The translations under genes and the position numbers were made by a program. From the NCBI RefSeq assembly GCF_019097595.1, contig NC_080718.1, positions 23,174,157 through 23,238,156 of the forward strand: DNA of 64,000 nucleotides. The letters are read 5' to 3'. This DNA is from Hemibagrus wyckioides (lineage: Eukaryota > Chordata > Actinopteri > Siluriformes > Bagridae). Within the stretch, counting starts at the first letter, position 1; each line of letters starts with the position of its first letter. The notes under the pieces were generated by a model. That model did not search any database and was not told the origin of the DNA. It was given only the letters and a program-made list of their open reading frames with translations. Below are positions 12,050 through 23,530 of this stretch, one piece after another.

Positions 12050-12757
12050 AATGCAACATTAAGCTTACATTAAGTTTACATTTCTTCTAGAGTGAACTTC
12101 AGACATTCATGTATTAAAACTGCAGTATAGCAACAATAGCATACAACAGTGAGTCCCTTAGCAACAAGCTAGCCAGCAGACAATAGTGCCTAGCTTAGCA
12201 ACAAGCTAAGTTACATTATGATTACATTAATGTTAATGATTAGCTTCTTGAATGGTGGTTAGTATGAATAGTGAAAAGTGGTTAGTATAAATAGTGAATA
12301 GCGTTACAGATTTAACCTAGTACTGCATCTATATATTAAATACTTTAAATCCAATGCTGTTAGAAACTATTTTTACAAGTAGAGAAGGGGGATTTTTACA
12401 CTGCTCAGATTATTAGCTAGACGAAACAGTAATTAGTATGGCCAGTGTTAGATTTAACCAAGTACTGTGTCTATATATTAAATAATCTAAAGCAAATACT
12501 GTTATAAACTAAGTAATGTATCTATATATACAATGATCTAAAGCTAATACTGCTATGCATATTTCACTAGGCTCAGTAGGCTAGTAGATCACGATTATTT
12601 ACTCGAAACAGCATTCAGTGTGGTCAGTGATATAGATTTAACAAAATACTGTGTCTATATATTAACTGATCAAAAGTTAATACTGTTAATAAGCTATTTT
12701 ATGAGTAGAGAAGGGGTTTTTTACACTGTTCACTAGCCTCAGTAGGCTCTTGTACAT

Positions 12758-12812
12758 TGATCTGGGTAAGAGCATCTGCCAAATGCCAGAAATGTAAATG
12801 ATGTAAATGAAG
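12758..12812 (+). mobile_element. SINE tail inside a tandem-repeat unit
   Basis: The segment GGTAAGAGCATCTGCCAAAT, GCCAGAAATGTAAATGATG sits between CTCTTGTACAT and GCAGATGACGATTAGCATC, exactly as in the unit at 13393-13446. Confidence 0.8.
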
Positions 12813-12920
12813 CAGATGACGATTAGCATCCAAAAAAGCAATTAGTTCGGTCAGTGTTATAGATTTAACCAAGTGCTGTGTCTGTATATTAAATAATCTA
12901 AAGCCAATACTGTTATGAAC

Positions 12921-13155
12921 GGGGCAGTGGCGGCTCAAGTGGTTAAGGCTCTGGGTCGTCGACCGGAAGATCGGGGGTTCAAGCCCCACCACCACCAAGT
13001 TGCCACTGTTGGGCCCTTGAGCAAGGCCCTTAACCCTCTCTGCTCCAGGGGTGCTGTATCATAGCTGACCCTGTGCTCTGACCCCAACCTCCAAGGATGG
13101 GATATGCAAAGAAAAGAATTTCACTGTGCTGTAAAGTATATGTGGCAAATTATAT
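12921..13155 (+). mobile_element. tRNA-derived SINE family 1, inserted in the tandem repeat
   Basis: The A-box region is CGGCTCAAGTGG and the B-box GGTTCAAGCCC. The body and tail are as in 8583-8826. It interrupts the tandem-repeat phrase between CAATACTGTTATGAAC and the AATAACTGTTTTACAAGTAG on its far side. Confidence 0.92.
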
Positions 13156-13392
13156 AATAATAACTGTTTTACAAGTAGAGAAGGGGAATTTTGTACTGTT
13201 CACTAGCCACATTAGGCTAGTAGATAATGATTATTAGATTCTCAAAACAGTGATTAGTATGGTCAGTGTTATAGCTTTAACCAAGTACTGTGTCTGTATA
13301 TTAACTGATCTAAGGCTAATACTGTCATAAACTATTTTATGAGTAGGGAAGGGGTTTTTTACACTGTTCACTAGCCTCAGTAGGCTCTTGTA

Positions 13393-13446
13393 CATCACTC
13401 TGGATAAGAGCGTCTGCCAAATGCCAGAAATGTAAATGATGCAAAT
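13393..13446 (+). mobile_element. SINE tail inside a tandem-repeat unit, second copy
   Basis: Same position within the unit as 12758-12812, so the two were copied together. Confidence 0.8.
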
Positions 13447-13790
13447 GTAGTAGATAATGATTAGCATCTAAAAAAGCAATTAGCTTGGTCAGTGTTATAG
13501 CTTTAACCAAGTACCCAGTCTGTATATTAAATAATCTAAAGCCAATACTGTTATAAAATATTTTAAAAGTACACAAGTGGGACATTATAATGTTTGCTTG
13601 CCCATACATTAGGCTAGTAGAGAATGATTAACTTCTCAAAACAGTGATTAGTGTGGTCAGTGTTATAGCTTTAACCAAGTGCTGTGTCTGTATATTAACT
13701 GATCTAAGGCTAATACTGTTGTAAGCTATTTTAAAAGTAGAGAAGTGGGACCTTATAATGTTTGCTAGCCTCAGTAGGTTATTAGAAGAT

Positions 13791-15722
13791 GCATATACAT
13801 ATATCTGTACGATGTAACTCTGAATAAAGTTAGTCACTTCTAGGACATTTTTTATGACTAATTCTAAAAGCTTCAGCTTTGGTTTAGATGTGATGACAGA
13901 ATGTTTCCTAACAGGACTGGGTCAGCTGTAGAGCTGCAGAGGTTAGTCCATTGATCATAAAGAACTGTAAATAGGGTTTTACTACATTACACACTGGACA
14001 TTATTAAATTATAGACCATGACTGGTTCTGACTCAACCAAAATATCTTCTTGTTAATTACATCGCTGTCTCTCTCTTTCTCTCTCTCCTACTTAGAAATC
14101 TTTGACAGATTTCCTGAAACAGAAATAATAAGACAATGACATCATTATATGTAATATAATGGTATTAAAAGCAGGATAACAAAGAAAAAGAAAATCTTTG
14201 TACGAGTCTGCAAAATGAGTCCCATCTCATTGTGGCAGCTGAATTCAGCTGAATGACATGTTCAGCTTATTCCCCAAAATTATGTGGCTCAACTTACTCA
14301 ACAAGAAAGTACAAATTTCTCACATCATCCAGTTCTAAGCCTGCTCACTAAAAGTGACAACAATTCATTTGCAGGACTGATGTCTGAAAGCAGTATAAAG
14401 ATCTCAGCAATGACCCTATTTGCCATTTGTCCTTCATTTGTCCAGTTATTTCTTATGTACCTTTTTAATAGCATACCATAAGAATGTTATGTATTTTATT
14501 ACTCCAGAATTTCCAATGTATGTGTGTATATGATACATACTAGTATATCAAAAGTGCACTGTAACTATTCAGTAGATATTCAGTACCTCCCTCAGTGTGT
14601 AACTTAATATAAACTCAAGAAAACTTTTAGAATCTTTGAATTAATTCTTCTTCATAAGTGCTAGCTAAGGCTTCAGTCCCATAGCAATACAGGTCCCAGG
14701 TCATGTTTCTGGTATTGTACTCCAGGTCATACTTAACGACATGCAGTACAGGAAGGTAGGGCAATGTGTCGAAACTCCATCTTCACTGAGAATCCATCCT
14801 ACAGAGACCTCATTAGAAGAATACACACCACCTCAGCTAGCATTCAGGTTACCTGATCTCCAGCTGCTGGCCTTACCATTCTTTGTTATTTTTCACTTAT
14901 TCACAGAACTCTATCAGCCTTTCTTCTTTGCTAACACTAGTTTTGGTGCTGTCTACTTTTCTCTGTCTGTCTGCCTCTCTCTCTCTCTCTCTCTCTCTCT
15001 TTTCACTCTTTCTTTGCCTCCCTCTCTCTCATAAGTAATTACCTATGCAACTTTCCTGGGTGTAAAGTAAAACATATGATGCTTTTACTCTATCACCATT
15101 ACAACAGTATTGCAATTCACAACTAAACGTTAGACAGCTCAACATTTAAATGTTCCATTTTGACAAAATCATTTACAGATCACTAAAAGAAGCCTACTTG
15201 AATGCATTGGTATTCAGGAGCATGGAAGTACAATGTGAAAAAACAATATATATCTGCTGCAATAGTAAACATTGGTGTATCCTGCACCAGCTTGATTTGT
15301 TCCTCAATTTCCAGACACACAGGAAATAACGAAGAAGAGATTTGGCAAAGTTTGAAGCCACACAAAGTACATTCATAAATCACAGCAGCACACAATATTT
15401 CTTTTTTTGAACTCAGCTCATGTTACTTTTGTATTCTGTTTTTAGAGCTCACTATCAAGGACACCAGAATGCATTTCTGTGGATAATGCAAAGGCAACAA
15501 AGCATTTGTTTGGAAAGCAGTGGTGAGTAGGATGTGTTTTATATGCATGCAGACTGCAAATTAGAAGCCCAAAATATTCTGTTTTTTTTTTTTTCTTCTT
15601 CTTTTTTTTACGTGGTTGGAAATGATAGTAATGTTGCATGAGGTTCTCACAAATTTATTTAAAACAGTATAACTATTCTCTTCAGTTTGAGAGCACATCC
15701 TCTGGTGTTTATAGCACATACA
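13791..15722. other. Non-coding stretch
   Basis: It holds a (CT)n tract at 14972-15002 and a poly-T run at 15583-15610. No gene or clear mobile element was seen. Confidence 0.55.
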
Positions 15723-16125
15723 CACACTCACCAACCATTTAATCGGAATACCTGTTCATTCATGTAGTTACACAATCAATCATGTGGCAGCAGCACTATG
15801 CATAAAATCATGCAGATCCAAGTCAAGCATTCAGTGAATGTTCATTTCACGCATTCGAATGGGGAGAATGTTATATCAGTGTTTTTAAACTGAGCCATGG
15901 TTGTGGCTGTCAGATTCAACTACTTTCAACTCGACACTCCCTGGAATGGTGCAGAAAACAAAAAAATATCCAGTGAGAATTATTTCTGTGGTGAAAATGA
16001 GTTCCGAGGAGAATGATGAGATGGTTCAAGCTGACGGAATGACTATGGTGACTCGACCATTCTTTACAGTTGTGGTGAGGTGAAACGTATGTCAGAATGC
16101 ACATTTCATCCACACACATCAGTGT
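15723..16125 (+). pseudogene. Tc1/mariner transposon, 5' half only
   Basis: The start CACTCACCAACCATTTAATC, then GGAATACCTGT, is the terminal inverted repeat of a widespread fish Tc1 family. ATCATGTGGCAGCAGCACTA, ATGCATAAAATCATGCAGAT and TGGTGCAGAAAACAAAAAAA follow in the expected order. Similarity is lost near 16125, halfway through the transposase region. The frame is broken, and short open frames on either strand are remnants. Confidence 0.82.
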
Positions 16126-17837
16126 CACATCAGGTAAAGAAAAGGTTTGAGGTAAAGAAAAAGTAACATGGACTGTTGAATCTCAGTATCTTCTGTGACA
16201 TGTAGATAAATTAAGCCCAACTTAATATCATAACATTTGCTGGTGAGATTGCTGTACGTACTTTATATGTGTAAGCCAAACATGTATCATCAAAAGTTCA
16301 AAACGAACATCACAGCTCAAATACAACAAACATAACCAACACACAATAAACAACTTAATATTTCTAGATCTAAAATGCATTTTGCCAACAAATATGATAT
16401 CCACTATGCTCTGAGCAGGCAGAGCTATAATGTAATACGGAAATTTAGCTTCTGTGCTGTTTAGATGATGGGCGTATGCTGAATATTGTCGATTGTAGTG
16501 TTTATAAATCAAAATCATGACCATGCTGTGTGCGACAGAAATGAAAATATGCATTGTCCATACTGGAAGCATACACCACGTCTTGTGTACGAGCTTACAA
16601 TCTCACTTATACTAAGTGGAAGTACTGACTAGCTGCAAGACAATACGTTAGAACTGTATTGATGAGCTGAATTAAAGCAGCCGGCGGGCTGTCGTTTGCC
16701 CATGCGTGCTCTAAGCTCCACACTGCATGATTAGAGTTTAGTACTGACCCAGCGGACCTCGCCTCTAGGTGTAAATACTCCATCTTGCCGAATCACCACC
16801 ACTGCTTAGCACTCCAGCATGCCTGCGGGGGTAGATTAACACTGCAGTGTCCGATCAGCCTCCTGCCTTGTGCTTTCAATCACATTGGCATGGAAACAAA
16901 CAATCCTGGCTGGCTGCTATCCCAAAACAAGCGTGTTCAGATTCAACACCACACATCAAGTCTATCCCTGACCTTTTCTACCCTGCTATCAAATCTTCCA
17001 ACACTGGCTATCTTGTGAGGTATGGATGATTCACCTGACTTGAGGCAAGTTGCTACTTGCTGGCAGTTATGTTTTTAGTCATTCATGTTGCTGCTTCGAG
17101 ATTATATATTTTTAATGAGAATGTCCTTGAGCGGCTGTCTTTTGGTTGAAGGCTGTTTACTTTGTTTCAGAGGTTGATTTATGTGAATGTTGGTGAAAGA
17201 AGTCTAAAAAAAAATGGAATTTTTCAGAATCGACAAATTCCTTTTTAATCATAATCTTGAAAATTGTTTGAAATTTAAAAATGAATATTGTCCACCAATG
17301 CAAATAGTTTACTGAACGCCATCCTTTCTTGCATTTTTTCCTTTTTCTTCTCTCAAGGATGGAGGTCAGGTCCTTTACAGGTCCTTTACAGGTCAGTGAC
17401 CCACTATTACTGTCACCAGGTCTATCAGGACATAACATCTATGGATTTTTCTCTCTCTCTCTTTCTCAACTTTACCCAGAATCCCCCACTGCTTGCCTTT
17501 CAGCTGTCATGTACACCCAGTCACCATGCATATATCAACACACAATCAATCACAGCCCCTTCTACCTCTCATTCCTGTTCTCCGGTCTCTCAGCAGCTCA
17601 GGGCTGACAGGCCAAGGTTGTCTGAAAGGCATCCACTATTAAACTCTGAACAATAACGACTGTGTAAAAACGTTCGTGTCGAAAAAAGGAGTCACCAATA
17701 TTACTTGAATTCAAAATGAATTTTCTAGAATGTAATTTGGTGCATCATTGTGATGTACACAATATGCTGTCTCTCAATCTATGATTGCTTCTCTGTGCTT
17801 TTTAAATCAGAGGCTCTAAGAACTGCTTTTAATACAC
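16126..17837. other. Non-coding stretch
   Basis: It holds a triple 12-base repeat (AGGTCCTTTACA) at 17376-17396 and a slightly GC-richer piece at 16680-16960. Overlapping frames at 17288-17656 have no recognisable similarity. No gene was seen. Confidence 0.5.
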
Positions 17838-18275
17838 CACTCATCCATTTATTCATTTATTAGAAACAAGACAAAATACAAGACAAGAGCATCAGTTAAT
17901 GTTCACATCAAACGACAAATTGAGAAAAAGCTGTGGTCAGTGTGAACAGAGTTTATACAGAATGGTGCAAAAAACACTGATTGAGTGACAGCTCTATGGG
18001 TGAAAATGCCTTGTTGATAAGAGAGGACAGAGGAAAGTGGCACAGTTGGATTAAGCTGCCAGAACGGATATAATAACTCCTATAATCGTGCTTCACAACT
18101 GTATTGAACAGAAAAGCATCTCAACATGCACAATACATCGGACCTTGTGGTGGCTGGGCAATAACAGATGGACTATAATGATTCCACTCCTTTAAGCCCA
18201 AGAACAAAAATCTAAGGCTATCATGGGCACAGACTCATCAAACCTGGACAGTTGAAGATTTGGGGAAAAAATAAC
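17838..18275 (+). pseudogene. Palindromic Tc1 element, plus-strand arm
   Basis: It carries the same Tc1 family as 15723, from the degraded 5' end (CACTCATCCATTTATTCATT) through CATCAGTTAATGTTCACATC, GGAAAGTGGCACAGTTGGAT and CAGAAAAGCATCTCAACATG to CTGGACAGTTGAAGATT. It stops mid-transposase, where the same sequence resumes on the other strand. Confidence 0.85.
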
Positions 18276-18740
18276 CTGGTCATTTTTCCAGTCTTCAACT
18301 GTCCAGTTTTGGTGAGTCTGTACCCATGATAGCCTTATATTCTTGCTCTCTGGCTGAAAGGAGTGCAATCATTATAGCCCATCTGTTATAGCCCAGCCAC
18401 TTCAAGGTCTGATGTACTGTGCATGCTGAGATGCTTTTCTGCTCATCATGATTGTACAGAGTGTCTACTTGAGTTACCACAGACTTCATGTTTGATCAAA
18501 CCAGACAGGTTAAAACGACCTGTGATCACTCACTTTGGCAAAGCGATTCTGTGTATACTTCCAGGATATCTGCAGTTTCTAAAATACTCAGACCAAACCA
18601 GTCTGGCACCAGTAACTATGGTACAGGTAAATTCACAGAAATCCCATTCTGATGTGTGATTTAAACATTAACTGAAGCTCTTGCTCTTTATCTACAAGAC
18701 TTTATGCACTGTGCTACTACCACATAATTAGATAACAGTG
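18276..18740 (-). pseudogene. Palindromic Tc1 element, minus-strand arm
   Basis: It starts with TTTTTCCAGTCTTCAACTGT and runs back through TGAGATGCTTTTCTGCTCAT, ACATTAACTGAAGCTCTTGC and CACATAATTAGATAACAG toward the same 5' end. The two arms are diverged, so the structure is old. No 3' half of the element is present. Confidence 0.85.
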
Positions 18741-21134
18741 TAATTAAGCAACTATATAGGATACAGGAAAGCATTTAAGTCAGTAGAATATCCTAAAGAA
18801 TTAAATAACTAACAAGTAAATAAATACAGGATAAATGGTACAGCTTTTGAATAGGGTTAAAATGAAACCATATGTATATTTTAGCTATTTATAGATATAT
18901 TTTAAAGCTCATAGGTGTGCCAATCCATACAAGGTCAAATGTACCAAGTCACATGCATCAACTCTGCCTCATAACACTTAATGGCGCTTAATAACAGGTT
19001 AAATCAGTGTGGTTGCGGATGTTCTTTCCTCCTGTGAGTGGGTCATTATGTTGGTAGAGTTGTAAGCGCACTCTGTGGGAGAGCCATTAGTGTAGATGCG
19101 CACAGGATCTGACTCTGACCAGCAAAAGCAGGCTTTAGGTCATAAGCATTTGGAAACAACCAAGCACTTAGCTGTCTAATTCTGTTAATTGCTGTCTTAG
19201 TAGATGAAATAAAACCACTCTCCCAAGCTGAGAGCTTGACTATGTTTTCATAGGAGGTGTAGTGAATTCATGAGGAACCTGAATCAAGCAATGTTATAAT
19301 AAAGGAAAATAAATCATTGATTTTTTTTTTTTGTACTTTAAAATGAAGGCTTACGCAGTGTTTACTTTAATTGCATGCTTCTTCTCAGCATAAATGGAAT
19401 ACATCACATAGAGAAATTAGAAAGTAAGAGCAGAGATCACGTACTGTATGACCATATTTAGCTAATCTTACATCATCCAGGGCAAAAACAAAAAAAAAAA
19501 AACATTAGAAGATTAGATGAAGATTGTTCAAGACCGTTTTAAAAACAACATAACAATATGGTGTCTTTTGCCACCAAGTAGTGCTTAAAGATAATTTCAT
19601 ATCATACTTTTTTTTGGTATTATTACTACAACACCCAAACACATAACCCTAACGATTATAACAAAAAAAAACTAGAGGACCATTTTTGCTCTTAAATTCA
19701 TAATGATCTATCAGCAAACAACAAAATATGTCTTTAAGGTGGTGTTGCTCTTAATGAGGCCTAATGCATTCTGTGCTAATCAACCAATTTCATTAGATAC
19801 CCTTAGGTTTTATTCGAAGACTAAAGCAATATTAGATTCTTTTATGATTTTTTTAATAAGTCTACTGCAATTAAAGAATAAGGACCCAGTGTTAAGGGTA
19901 TATACATATATTAATAAGAAGCTAAATCATACTGCATAGTGTGTAGATAGAATGTTTTGAAGGTGTTAATTAAGCAATATTGCACAAGCAAATGTGGAAT
20001 TATCCTGAATTTTGGGCAAATATGATTTGGTGTAGACACAAAGCCTCAGGCTAAATGTTGTAACTAATCACAACGTATATATTCAGCGATATACAGCATA
20101 TGGACACTTTTGATTGTGCAACATTGCATTTATACAAAACCTCTATAAATAATGAACAAATACCAAGTAACTGACATTTCGGACACAATATGGCCAAATG
20201 TTTGCTCCGCTAACCAAAAAAATTGCTGGCTGACTCAAACTGATTGTTTACTTTTTACATTAAAGGTACTTCCAGTTAAAATGGACTTCCCTTCTTCCAT
20301 CTTCATCTGGCCAGCTTTCATATCTTGATTCAAAAGCTATACTCCTTATTATAAAACTTTTATGTGGCAAACACAGACGAGCGGAGTCATACAAACAGTG
20401 AAACTTTCCCAATGCGGTTATAGTAAATATAAACACTCTTGGAACCAGTATCCATTTAATACAAGGATTTCTCTATTAAGTGGCATAGGTTCAGCATTAA
20501 AAATTTATTTGCCCTTATACGTGGCATTAACGAGAAATCACTTCTCAGAGCCAACAGAGTCCTGCAGAACATCTCCAGAAGGCAGGGTATGAGATTTATA
20601 AATGTGGGATTGAGGCTGATGGTGACGTTTTATACGTAAGTACAACATTTTCATGCTGCCATTTTTATTAATTCTCATTCTCCCTCAGGGATAAACACTA
20701 TTTTGGGCATCTTTAAGTAAGATGACATTTGCTGGATCACAAATAAACTTCAGAAACTCTGTTCACCTAGGTTCTCATCCCCTTGCATTGCTAAGGGCAA
20801 TTATTGTAGGTGTGAGGAAGTTCTTTCTGCTTCATCGATTTAACATCTTAAATAGACATTAAAAATGAAGTGTTTAGTACAAAAAGAGGTTATAGTATCC
20901 TTACAGTTATTCTGTGATCTGTAAAAACTGATTGATTCTACAGCAGTGTATGTCTGCCCAAAAGTACATTTAGGTTACAAAGGTTACATTACATTTTAAA
21001 TAGAATTAAAGTGTCCAATCTATGTGCATATTTCAGATAATAAATAACATTCATAGAAACTCTACAGCTATTAGAAACCAGCATTTCTGCCTTCCCCAGC
21101 TATAAATGCATTTATAACCATGCCATAAAATGTA
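18741..21134. other. Non-coding stretch
   Basis: AT-rich with homopolymer runs (19320, 19480, 19605). No gene, SINE or LINE was recognised. Confidence 0.55.
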
Positions 21135-21318
21135 ATCGTTCAAATGATGGTGATAGTTGTTTGAATACTGATCAGAAAGTCATGAGTTCAAATCCCACAA
21201 CTGCCAAGTTGCCACTTGTGGGCCCTAGAGCAAGGCCCTTAACCCTCAACTACTCAGTTGTGTAAATTAGATAAATGCTCTGGATAACAGCGTCTGCCAA
21301 ATGTTGTAAATGGAAATG
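21135..21318 (+). mobile_element. tRNA-derived SINE family 2
   Basis: It has a B-box-like GAGTTCAAATCCC, the middle block GCCAAGTTGCCACTTGTGGG, AGCAAGGCCCTTAACCCTCA, then the tail ATAAATGCTCTGGATAACAG, CGTCTGCCAAATG. The head is degraded. The tail differs from family 1. Confidence 0.85.
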
Positions 21319-21689
21319 GAAAATGCTTCAGAAATTGTATTCTTCTTGCATTAATGTGTGAATCAATTTTCCATAAACATCCTTCCCCATGAGTCATCCG
21401 TTATAGGTTATGAAACATTCATGTAGACATTTTAGTGCTCAACCCTGAACAACATTCACCCCGGTTAAATACTTGAACTATTCTAAGTCACATGTTCCAC
21501 AGAAAGTTGCACTAAATTTCTAATTTTCCTGAAGATATGGAAATGAAAGCAAAGTTCTCTTCTTCCTTTTCAATGATTTTGTGATATTGACTGACAAGGT
21601 GGTTTATATGTAATAACCCAGTTACCTTGTTACCTACAAACCTGTTAGATTGAAAGGTAATGTCACAAATATCAGTCTTTCACAGTGGG
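21319..21689. other. Non-coding stretch
   Basis: Nothing recognised. Confidence 0.55.
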
Positions 21690-22090
21690 CTGCATGGTCC
21701 AGAGCATGACAAGACATTTTGTTTTGATTTGAGTTCACACCATGTGCATCTGTTTGTTGTTGTTATGACGGGGTTTTTGTTTTGGTTCTAGTCCTGTCTC
21801 TGACCCTCTCTTGCATTTGGTCTGTTGCTATTGATCGTCTTCACCAGTATGCAGTTAGCCCTGGATCAGTGTGTCTATTTACACTTATTTGCTGTTGCTT
21901 TTCCCTAAGTTTCCCATGTTCCCTGTTAGTTGGTTTTCAGCTGTAAAGCCATGTCTAGACTCATGTCTCTGTTTTCACAGGTGATTATAAATCATCCCCA
22001 TTTCTTGCCATCTGCCATGGACAATGATTTTTGGATTCATCTGAATAAAGCAAACGTTGATTTTCCACACAGTTTGTCTTCTGCCTCTAG
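21690..22090 (+). mobile_element. Possible retroelement 3' region
   Basis: The composition (CCTGT, CATGTTCCCTGTTAG runs) and the ending ATCTGAATAAAGCAAACGTT plus TTGTCTTCTGCCTC are typical of fish retroelement 3' ends with a polyadenylation-like AATAAA. There is only one copy in the window, so the call is weak. Confidence 0.3.
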
Positions 22091-22767
22091 CTACAGTAAA
22101 TTAAAGTAATAACAACGATAATAATAATTTTAAGTCAGTCATTAGAATATATTTGTTCTGAAATGGGTGCTAGTTAACCACATGTGGTGTGTTTGCTAAA
22201 AAATCTCAACCCGCTAATTTTCAAGCCTGCGATTCATTTAAATGTGTTTTTTATTAGATTCAGTGGAGATACTGATTGGAATCGCCCAAATAGTACACTG
22301 TATGTCATCATAACCCACTAAAATAGACTCAAATGACTTTAATAGGTTAATCTGTCCGTTAGCTTTTGTCACTCCGGTGCTATAATGTCACCTTCAACAA
22401 ACTTTTATTTGTCTGAGTTCTCTTTAAGTTGGAGAGACAGCTGCTCCTTGAAACTGTCATGAACTAGAGTTATTCTAATAGAATGAAAGTTTGTCAGATG
22501 TAAGTAATGGCTACAGTCTTTCAAGATTACAATATCTCCTTAGCTAATGGTTAGCAGGTCTGCATCTTTCGGTATGAGGTTATTGGATGAAACATTCAGG
22601 AGACTCAGACCCCGTGCATTTGCTACTGAGGTCATTATTATGACTGCATGTTGTTATGAAAAGCAATGTCACCATATAGCTTAGAGAAGATTGCAAGCTT
22701 TTGGAAGAGATGCCTTCCACTTTACCTGATTGCATGATTGGATGGTTATATAAGGCAAGAGAGATAT

Positions 22768-22811
<44 letters not shown>

Positions 22812-23356
22812 CATGGGACTGCTAGACCAGTAGATGGGCAGGTAAACACTTGTGCTTTTGGCAACTTGACCTTAGAAATCAGATGGCGCTGGAACACATA
22901 TTAGCTCTGCTCTTGGCTCAAGGCTAGCACATGAATACAAAGCAGCTGCTTAAATGGCTACCTGCTGCTGTATCTGACGAGTAAAATACAGGCGTCACTG
23001 AAGTTATTCTGGACACACTGTGGATATACAAGCCAACAAGAAAACAAAAAGCTTGAAAGTTTGAAACTCTTCTTCTCTATAGAGTTAGATTATTTCTAAA
23101 GTGGTGTATTGATATTGATAGCAAAATAGATAAATTGACATTGAGTCAATGTTGCTCCTTTAGTTTAATTTGCAATGGCTGGGATTAAAGGGACACCATG
23201 GACATGTAATAATCAAGGAACAATATTTTAATTAATGATAAAATAATAAAATAGCGATAGTTGTTAATGCCAATAAAATACAGGAATGAATTTCCTGCAC
23301 ACAGTTATAGAAGGGAAATCATTTATAATCACACTATCTGGTGTCACCCATTTGAG
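22091..23356. other. Non-coding stretch
   Basis: It holds a (GA)n tract at 22771-22806. No gene was seen. Confidence 0.55.
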
Positions 23357-23530
23357 TCTGGTTCCTCTTAAGGGTTCTTACTAATATCATCTCAGGGCAT
23401 CTTTTCTTGCAAATGTCGCCTTGCTCATTAGGTATAAATTTACAAAATAAAAATTTACATCCTGAATTTTTATATTTCTGTAAAGCTGCTTATGTCTACC
23501 ATTAAAAGCGGTATACAAATACGATTTAAT
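23357..23530 (+). mobile_element. Dispersed repeat A, copy 2
   Basis: TCTGGTTCCTCTTAAGGGTT, TCGCCTTGCTCATTAGGTAT, TTCTGTAAAGCTGCTTATGT and AAAGCGGTATACAAATACG match 2722-2902 in order. Confidence 0.65.

Larger units (their letters stand above)
12230..13790 (+). repeat. Diverged tandem repeat, about eight units of 142-230 bp
   Basis: The phrase GTTATAGATTTAACCAAGTA followed by CTGTGTCTATATATTAA recurs at about 12311, 12453, 12637, 12864, 13276, 13502 and 13670. Between repeats come CTAATACTGTTATAAACTA, AGTAGAGAAGGGG and CTAGCCTCAGTAGGCT. Spacing varies because some units contain a SINE tail and one contains a whole SINE. Confidence 0.88.

Noticed and set aside
12921..12995. tRNA gene
   Set aside because: A- and B-boxes are present, but the sequence cannot complete a tRNA cloverleaf acceptor end and is joined to a SINE body. 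The same holds for the heads at 8583, 32677, 38243 and 50211.
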